The translations under genes and the position numbers were made by a program. The notes beneath the pieces were generated by a model. The model was not told the DNA's origin. It searched no databases and worked only from the letters and a program-made list of their open reading frames with translations. Shown here piece by piece: positions 57,181 to 64,000 of a stretch of DNA of 64,000 bases; position 1 is the stretch's first letter; the number at the start of each line of letters is the position of its first letter. The DNA is from Nilaparvata lugens (Eukaryota; Arthropoda; Insecta; Hemiptera; Delphacidae), in the NCBI RefSeq assembly GCF_014356525.2, contig NC_052507.1, positions 37,524,216-37,588,215 on the forward strand, in the 5' to 3' direction.

Positions 57181-57344
57181 TTTTAATTCTGCCAATGGAT
57201 CCTCATTAGTTGTTGAATCACAATTATGCATGTTTTTTCTTATCATTTTAGATAATTCGATCACTCTTTTATCACTAACAACATTCGATTTTACTTGAGT
57301 GGTTCTTTGACTAGGTTATCTTTCTTTTCCATTTTATAATTCTA
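57181..57344 (+). repeat. Segment A, third partial copy, without Helitron
   Basis: TTTTAATTCTGCCAATGGAT to TTATAATTCTA equals 52217-52379, and then joins segment C directly. This is the Helitron empty site. Confidence 0.92.
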
Positions 57345-58476
57345 TTAAAGTTCAATAGTTCATTTCAAAAATATTTTGTGGTGCTAAAATACCACGTGAC
57401 AATATACATATACTAAAGATACCATGTTACATCATTATCGTATCAACGGTAAAATAATAATATTAATTGATAAAATTAAATATCATTTGCAAATTATGTA
57501 GTATTGAAAAGCAGTAGTAATCTACTTAATTGCTTCTTAAATTTCATATTTCTTTGATAAATGATTCTTCTTAACTAAGTAGGAAACATACAGCCATCTA
57601 TTATAAAGATATTTTGTTGTCAAGAATCAATTAGTGCTCGAAGAAAAATCATGTGTGTAGGCCTACTGGCCTAATAATCCTAGTAAAATATTAAAAGAAA
57701 GATTAATTATTAGTAAGATGATGAATAATAAAGATCAATAAATTATCATGGGGATTGATTACACAAAAAATATAAATACAAATTTCAATTTTATTATTAT
57801 CCTTATTAGCTTATGGCTTTGAAGGGCGAGTAGACCCAAGGATTGGTCGCTGGAGGTCACCCGATAGAAAAATCCATCGTCAATATGGTATAATGTAGTA
57901 TTGCGGAGCGTTACGATTTCCTTGACCAATTCCATGTCGACTGAATGTGTTTTGTCAACTATTGAACTCGCAACGCAAAGGCATAGTGTAGCATCCTCGT
58001 AGAGGGGAGGCAAACAATACTAACTAAAAATCTATTTTTTCCAGGAAGGGTATAATATGGAAAACACATTTTAAATATTTCCTGCCGCCAAAGTGCAGAA
58101 CTTTATACCTGGCACTAGAATTTTTAGAAATAGAAGCATTTGGTTAACTTTGGTTTTACGCTTCAGTGAACATAGTCTATTAGCAGGGTAGTTCTACCTG
58201 AGGACACCATCGATGACTAATTGACCGGGCTTTCTAGAAGTACCTAACGGGAAACATTTGACTTATTTCATGGAAGCAAGGCATTGTAATACTGAATGAG
58301 TATTTATAGTTCTATAAAGCAAGGCCTTTTGGTTCTAATACCCGAGACGTCAGTCTGCAGATTGTTGTTATGGAATGCAGAAAACTTCTTTCACCACCCT
58401 TAGACAATAAATGCTGTTTCAAAAGATTGAAAGACATGCCGCTTCCAAAATCTATGGATATGGTTTTAGTACTATA
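57345..58476 (+). repeat. Duplicated block, segment C copy 2
   Basis: Equal to 53074-54196 apart from small indels and a few substitutions. Ends in TTTTAGTACTATATATA and runs into the TA tract. Confidence 0.9.
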
Positions 58477-58720
58477 TATATATATATAATATATATATAT
58501 ATATATAATATATATATATATATTATATATATATATATATATATCTGTGAGTGTCGCATAAGGGAGGGACACACTATTATTCCTCACCCACCATATAGCA
58601 TATATAATATATCGAACTTTCTCACTCCCACTCAACCACATCACTCTCTCACACATACCCTTTCCTTCGGGCTCTCTCTCTCTCTCACTCTCACTCCTCT
58701 CTCTCTCTCTCTCTCTATTT
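58471..58720 (+). repeat. (TA)n and (CT)n low-complexity tracts
   Basis: TA alternations with AATA breaks at 58471-58544, able to fold as hairpins, and CT runs at 58665-58715. The frames through them on both strands are not genes. Confidence 0.95.
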
Positions 58721-59078
58721 GGTAGAGAGTTAGTGGGGAGGATATTTTTAATATTCTTTCCGAAGAATGGACATTGATATGTCCAAAGCTCCGCCAATTT
58801 ATGTAGATGCATAACAATATGATTATTATCTCTAGTTATTATATTACAAACTGCTTTTTCATATCATATACAGTTCAATAATTATTTTCTTAGTCTATAT
58901 TATGTAAATTCATCTATAATTTTGATGTATTGTAAGCTATTATAAGTGTATAAGCCAGTATATATTGTAATCTACATAAATAAAGTACTCAATCAATCAA
59001 TCAATCAATCTCTCTCTCTCTCTCTTATCACACACATGATAATGAATTGAAACCCAGATTTCTGTCTTTGACACTAAT
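58721..59078. other. LINE-tail-like non-coding DNA
   Basis: 58880-59010 ends TACATAAATAAAGTACTC and (AATC)n, the pattern of a LINE 3' UTR with a tandem tail. No coding sequence attached. Confidence 0.45.
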
Positions 59079-59440
59079 ATCATGCTTTAGTTAGATCAAT
59101 AATGTTTCAATAGCCATCTAGATCTAGGTGAACTATTTGTAACACAAAAACTGATAATTAAAACCACCTTTAATGAAGCTTGATTAGTCCCAACCGATAT
59201 GGTTTTCAGTAACTTTGAGGACATGACAAAAAGACAGTAATTGTGGGTTGGAAACGTAATTTTGAATATTTATTATAATAAAATATAAATCCCATTTTTC
59301 CGGTGCTCTAAACTCGTTATTTAATAATACAGCCTACAGTTCAAGAGCCATCACTGATACGTCACTTAACGTTACAGAAGAACAAAAATCATAAACCTTA
59401 TTCCGGGCCACTTTCTCATTAATTCTAAATTCTCGTATAT
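59079..59440 (+). pseudogene. LINE A-related remnant, RT C-terminus only
   Basis: ACACAAAAACTGATAATTAA, CAACCGATATGGTTTT and the later AATCATAAACCTTATTCC to CACTTTCTCAT blocks line up with 48447-48480, 48500-48520 and 50488-50520 of LINE A in the same order, at roughly 75 percent by eye. It has many small deletions. It lacks the LINE B insertion. Confidence 0.75.
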
Positions 59441-60529
59441 GTGTGTGATAAACGAAATTTGAATTTGAAATCATAACATTTCTTGAAAAACGTGCTTATT
59501 CTACGAAAATTGAAACCCCTTTCGTAGCTGGCGTCTAGGAATAAGAAATATATTGACCGATAAATACAAACAATTTGGATGTAGATTAGGCGATTAGGCC
59601 TTGTCTAAAGAATTCAGCTTATAGTCTGTTATACAATAAATGAGCAATTCAAAATATTCATAACATCTTAGTAGTCATCTTATGAATAGTGTAGTCATTC
59701 ATCAAATCAGCCTCATCAAGTCATAATTATCATTACTCAGTACAATTGAATAAATCAAGTCATACATTGAAAAAAAACTATTTATAAACTCACAGCACTG
59801 AATATCACATTTTCAACAATTTGAAAATTAATTTACGGAATAATAAGCATTTTCACTGAACATCCTTTGCAATGTGGTAACGAGAATATTCAGCCATCTA
59901 CTAGAAATGTTATCTACTAGGAATAAAGTCATTGTTATAATAACAGGTCTTTTTTAAAATGTTTGCCAATGGCCCCACTAAGAAATCTGATCAGGCTGGT
60001 TGGAGACTTCCAATCAACTATACGATCACATTTCATTACATTACATTACATTACCAGGGCTACCAGACATTGTTTTGCAGTAGTCGTCAATATACTATAT
60101 CATAATGGAAAAAGTATAACTTTGATATGTAAGTAATGAACTCACTTCGTTACAAATAAAATCTATTGGTGTGCTAATCTAAATGTTGCACTACTTCAAT
60201 CCTGTAAAAATTAATACCGATATAATACTTATCCTGAATTGATGGAATGCCAAGTCCCATTGCGCTTATGATAATTTTAAATATTAACTCAGTAAGTTCA
60301 GAAAGTTATTGCTCAGTTGAATCAGAGCTACGATTAAAAATATGATTTGGGAATTATCAAGTGGCACTTTTTGTTTTTCACTGGAATTTCCATTTTGTAA
60401 CATGTAGAGACGCTTGTCGAACAGCAATCTGTTAAAATTTCTATGGGAAAGATTTCATGAGGAAAATGAAGTTTTTCATTGACATTATCATCCGTAACTC
60501 GGAACGTCATGATAAATCTTGGCATCTAA
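59441..60529. other. Non-coding AT-rich DNA
   Basis: A 40-base phrase, CACTGAACATCCTTTGCAAT and following GTGGTAACGAGAATATTCA, at 59857-59895 recurs at 61067-61105, in the same orientation. No gene seen. Confidence 0.5.
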
Positions 60530-60691
60530 AGCTGCGTTTACACCAAAGTTATTAACAAAATGTTAATAACTTAATCCTCACAGATTATTATAGATTGAAC
60601 GGCACTTGAAAAACACATATGTTCATCATGTGTATGATAAGTTATGTTCAATCTAATAGAATCTATGGAATCTATTGGTGTTAACGCAGCT
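60530..60691. mobile_element. MITE, family M, copy 2
   Basis: Same termini and interior as 31548-31736, with AGCTGCGTTTACACCAAAGT at the left. The right terminus has lost several bases (TTGGTGTTAACGCAGCT). About 25 interior bases are missing. Confidence 0.88.
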
Positions 60692-61399
60692 TTACTCTGT
60701 GACTGTCTGAAGTTAATATTATATTAATTCGAATTTACAATTCGAGACCGCAGCTTGGAAAAAGAAGAGATGATTAGCTCATAATATCGGGGACCGAGCT
60801 TCGCTCAGGAGTACAAAAGCATGAACAATTTATTACGAAAGAAGGAATTATAATGAAAAACCATTTTGGCCATGTGGTTTTTAAGAAGCGGTGATGAATA
60901 GGTCAGTGGTAGGCTATTTGGCTTTTTTATATTCCATTTCATATTCATATTGATTATTCTTTCGGGTTGAAGTTTTAATATATACTTATTAGATATCTTG
61001 GCACTATCTTACTCAATCTGACATTAGGAGTTACAATAGTCTAGTAGTCCAGATAACAGTAGACCTCACTGAACATCCTTTGCAATGTGGTAACGATAAT
61101 ATTCATTTTTATTCTTTGTTGTTGTTTTATATTAATAATGAGTACATAAGATAATTACTTTGTATGTAAAGTGCATTTTTCTGAAATAAATATCTTTTGT
61201 CTGTCTGTCTGTCAGTTTGGTAGAAATATATTACATTTACATAGAACTCAATTTATTTATTTAAGTTATCTTCATGATTCTATCTATCTCCTATCTGATT
61301 CTAATAGGTTACCAACCCATCCCTATCTTATATGATAAACCTTCAATCATAATCATATACCTGCATGATTAAAAAACAGCAGACATTCAATTTACTAGA
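60692..61399. other. Repeat fragments, no gene
   Basis: GGACCGAGCTTCGCTC at 60771 is the reverse of the motif near 20520 and typical of element ends. 61067-61105 repeats 59857-59895. 61130-61220 ends AAATAAATATCTTTTGTCTG like a LINE tail. Confidence 0.4.
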
Positions 61400-61835
61400 A
61401 CAAATAATGGAGTGCCTTCAAGTTCAGATGTAGGCAACACGCCTAACTTCTTCCTACATTCGCTACCTTGTCTCTATGACACTGACCTTGCTTCTGTGAA
61501 ACACCTTGTTTCAGTGAGAACTTGCTTCTGTGAGACTGCCATTTATAGCGCTACTACTTTGGACGGAGATCTTGTCTCTATGAAACTGCTTGTCTCTGTG
61601 GGAACTTGTTCCTGAGAGACTGCCATTTATAGAAATACTTGCTCCTGTGAAACTTGTCTCTGTGACACTAATATCGTTCAAAAACACTACTTGTCTCTGT
61701 GAGAACTTCATATTGGTTGAATGGAAGAACTCACACACACTCAATCGAACATTGCGTGAAACGGTGTGATAAGGCAATCTCTATAAGATCAACACTTTGT
61801 ATCACCAAGCCGCGCCTCCTCAGGTGTGCTTAGTC
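61400..61835 (-). repeat. Inverted, diverged copy of the minisatellite-bearing element
   Basis: Reverse complement of 38930-39345: ATGGAGTGCCTTCAAGTTCA and GTAGGCAACACGCC correspond to the far end, CTTGTCTCTGTGA units to the minisatellite, and CGCCTCCTCAGGTGTGC to the near end. The units here are more variable in length than in the other copy. Confidence 0.8.
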
Positions 61836-62130
61836 TTAGATTAATCTGATGCACTAATTTTTATGAAAATTATACAACAATCAGTATTTTATATCTCAAT
61901 ATGGACTTCCTATGTGCTTAGTTAGTAGTGCAGCAGTTTGTATTTTTAGATATAATTGAATGCAGCTTGCTGGGAAATTGAATGGCATATCTCCTTGCTG
62001 CTGATTTTCCTTTGCATATTCTAAATTTACAGCATTTCGAGTTCTGCGACCCAAGTTTGAACGTCGTTCGCACCGCGGCATTATTATTAGAATTTTGTGA
62101 ATCAGTAGAAAGAAAAAAAATAGAAAGCTG
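61836..62130. other. Non-coding DNA
   Basis: Overlapping short frames on both strands across 61900-62145 mirror each other and match no family. Nothing recognised. Confidence 0.4.
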
Positions 62131-62460
62131 GTGTGGCGCACTCACACAACATCCCTTGCCGTTAAATTGGTCACCTGACGTTAGTGTTCACGCACATATC
62201 AAGTCTACTACATCTCAAGATCTGAGCCAGCTGGTGAGAGGATTATAACGCTGGAGACACACGAGGTCTGCTATCTCTTCATAGTGGATGATTTAATAGA
62301 ATCAACAGTTGCCAACAGTTTACAATTTATTGAATAATCACATTTTCTCGAATTTTGAGCTTATTTCCATTTTTAGGTGAAAATGTTACAAAACATTGAA
62401 TGTGAAGATTTTCATGCTCAATCTTTTCCTCTTGACATTTTTTGTTTGAATTGTATCTAA
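62131..62460 (-). repeat. Dispersed repeat R, inverted partial copy
   Basis: GTGTGGCGCACTCACACAAC, TCACCTGACG, GAGACACACGAGGTCTGCTA and TTTTTAGGTGAAAATGTTAC are the reverse complement of 19200-19510. It extends about 90 bases beyond what copy 1 keeps. Confidence 0.85.
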
Positions 62461-62600
62461 AGACTAATAATTGGGAGTCGGCTATCAGCTGCCGAAGTGA
62501 ACGGTTGGATTGTTGTCGAGCTCTCTTATCTCGTTAACCTCGGAATTATGTCGACTGTGTTCGAACTTGTGAAGTGTCTTATTTATTTTCGCTTGATTAA

Positions 62601-63536
62601 ATGAGCAATACAGTTGACAAGTATTTCGAATCTACGAGTGGAAGGCGAGAAGGTGAGAGACCGTTGAGTTCACCAGACGAAAGTAGAAAGCAGCAACCTG
62701 AAAAAACTACAACTGCAATGACTGGTGATTCGTCTACGGGAGCAGATTCTCAGAATATCGAGAAAATTCTGAGTAGGTTATTAGATCAAAAACTGAAGAT
62801 GGTAGCTTCCAAGAGTGATATCGATGATCTGAAGATGAGTATAGGAAATATGTGCGTGGAAAATGAAAAACTAAAACATGAGCTTCAAGTTATAAGGGAC
62901 GAGAACTTTCAGCTTAAGAGTAGGCTCATAAATTTGGAAGACAGATCTAGAAGAAATAATCTGATTTTCAAAGGGTTGAAGTATAGATGACTGTAGTGAA
63001 GTTATAAAGAGTTTTTGTGCCGACATCTTGAAATGTGGAAAGCAAATTAATATAAATCGAGCGCATCCTTTAAGATCAAGAAGAGAAGGGGCGCCGATTA
63101 TCGCTCACCTTCCAGCTGACGGTGACCTCGAGTGCATTCTAAAAAATACTAAAAGACTCAAAAACACACCGTTTATTATGTGCATAGAGACTTCAGCCAT
63201 GAAACAAGAAAGAAACGTGCGGTGTTACTAGCTTTGAGAAGAGAAATCATTCGGGCGGTTGGTGCTGATACGAATATTCATCTGAACGTGGATCGATTGT
63301 ATGTGGAAAAACAAGTTTTCACGTATTCAGGAAAAGATGGACTGAAAGCGGGAAGTCTAGATGGTATAGGAAAGCTGAGGAAAATGTTTCACGTGGATTC
63401 AAAAGACAGTTTCCAGAAAATCATAGAAGGGGATCGGAACAAGGCAAACGCGGATGAAGTAGCCGACGAGAATGAGGACGAACCTAGGCTGGAAAGGCTG
63501 GATAGGGAAGTGATGTCTGTCACGAGTCGAGTATAA
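62601..63536 (+). pseudogene. LINE F ORF1, coiled-coil RNA-binding protein
   Basis: The first frame (62601-62990) starts at ATG and encodes a polar N-terminus, a coiled coil (residues ~55-115) and RSRRNNLIFKGLK, the phrase that opens the RNA-recognition domain in L1-type ORF1 proteins. A shift near 62985 leads to a second frame (to ~63180), and another shift to the third (63180-63536), which opens RDFSHETRKKRAVLLALRRE, the matching C-terminal landmark, and ends in an acidic tail. In active elements this protein forms trimers that coat the RNA. Here two frameshifts break it. Confidence 0.8.
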
Positions 63537-63539
63537 TAA

Positions 63540-64000
63540 GTGTAAATAGTTCTTCTGTAAATACTAAGGGAAAAGCTGGTTTTAAAGTATTTAATGATTT
63601 CGAAGGTTTAGAAATTGATTTCCTTAACACAAGTGCCGTTATAATACCAGTCTATTTGAATTGTGCTGAGGATAGGTGGGATGGGGACTCATTGAATTTG
63701 TGGCAAAGATTAGAGATTTTAGAAGATAATTATAACAGTAGAAATTTTATTTTATTGGGAGATTTTAATTGTAGAGTAGGAAATAGCCAAGTCATACCGG
63801 AGGAATTATTAGATCCAAAATTTAGAGTTAAATGGGATCGAAGATCGAAAGACATGGTATTGAATCGTAGAGGTAAAATAATTTTGGACATCTGTGAAAG
63901 ATATGATCTTGTAATATCCAATGGGAGAACAACGAGTGATGAATTGGGAGAATTTACGTTCACTAGAGGTTCAGGTGCTTCAGTGATAGATTTGTGTTGT
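63540..64000 (+). pseudogene. LINE F ORF2 endonuclease, N-terminal part missing
   Basis: A frame open to the window edge reads VIIPVYLNCAEDRW, NFILLGDFNCRVG, then YDLVISNGRTTSDELGEFTF and GSGASVIDLCC. These are the middle and late endonuclease motifs. The early motifs (Asn and Glu of the active site) that should precede are absent, and ORF2 sequence begins within about 50 bases of the ORF1 stop, so an internal deletion of several hundred bases is likely. Confidence 0.7.

Larger units (their letters stand above)
62461..64000 (+). mobile_element. LINE F, 5' half, runs off the window
   Basis: Contains a GC-richer 5' UTR from about 62461 (GGGAGTCGGCTATCAGC), ORF1 (62601-63536, two frameshifts) and the start of ORF2 with endonuclease sequence to the window edge. 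It is unlike LINEs A-D. The 5' start coincides with the end of repeat R, so the element may be nearly full length at its 5' side. Confidence 0.75.

Noticed and set aside
57181..57298. C-terminal 40 residues of the LINE C frame
   Set aside because: The same DNA occurs at 52217 and 54897 outside any LINE, so this is read-through into flanking repeat.
57759..58013. 84-codon minus-strand ORF in segment C
   Set aside because: It lies in a duplicated non-coding block, the other copy has indels in it, and no domain is visible.

Overview
The window looks like a piece of an insect chromosome, most likely a sap-feeding hemipteran and probably a delphacid planthopper. The DNA is AT-rich, host coding sequence is sparse and split into exons, and most of the space is taken by transposable elements in many states of decay. 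The planthopper assignment rests on several dispersed repeats that I recognise from memory (the 18.5-19.5 kb block and the 40.1/41.9/43.9 kb family). I could not check it by a search.

Host genes: the only host gene I can name is a DUF1091-family secreted protein. It is seen as an internal exon (4007-4165) and a terminal exon (24415-24633), separated by a candidate 20 kb intron packed with repeats. Three other exon-like open frames (26.15, 35.40 and 37.39 kb) are unrecognised.

Layout: 1-4 kb holds LINE fragments. 4.2-24.4 kb is the candidate intron. It contains AT-rich DNA, a Penelope remnant near 11 kb, a broken Jockey-type LINE on the minus strand (12.1-15.0 kb) bounded by long direct repeats, a mosaic of repeat-E pieces (15-17.5 kb), a planthopper repeat split by a MITE (18.5-19.5 kb) and a Penelope-like element with reverse transcriptase and GIY-YIG endonuclease (20.9-23.7 kb). 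24.6-44 kb holds repeat fragments, MITEs, Helitron ends, long CTT tracts, a minisatellite block and an acidic piggyBac-like ORF. 44.6-50.9 kb is the centre of interest. 51.6-58.5 kb is a duplicated block with a Helitron in one copy and a 5'-truncated LINE at the seam. 59-64 kb holds a remnant of the 45 kb LINE, a second copy of a MITE, inverted copies of two repeats, and the 5' half of another LINE that runs off the window.

Main discovery candidate: at 44.6-45.9 kb an open frame encodes a superfamily 1 helicase of the alphavirus-like RNA virus type, with all six motifs visible and one in-frame TAG. Its stop codon overlaps the start codon of a nearly intact LINE endonuclease/reverse-transcriptase ORF by eight bases. 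It therefore sits where a LINE normally carries ORF1. A second, 5'-truncated LINE has inserted near the 3' end of that ORF2 and made a 29-bp target-site duplication. Either a non-LTR retrotransposon has taken up a viral RNA helicase as its first ORF, or a LINE/virus chimera formed once at this site. Finding or not finding the same junction at other loci would decide between them.
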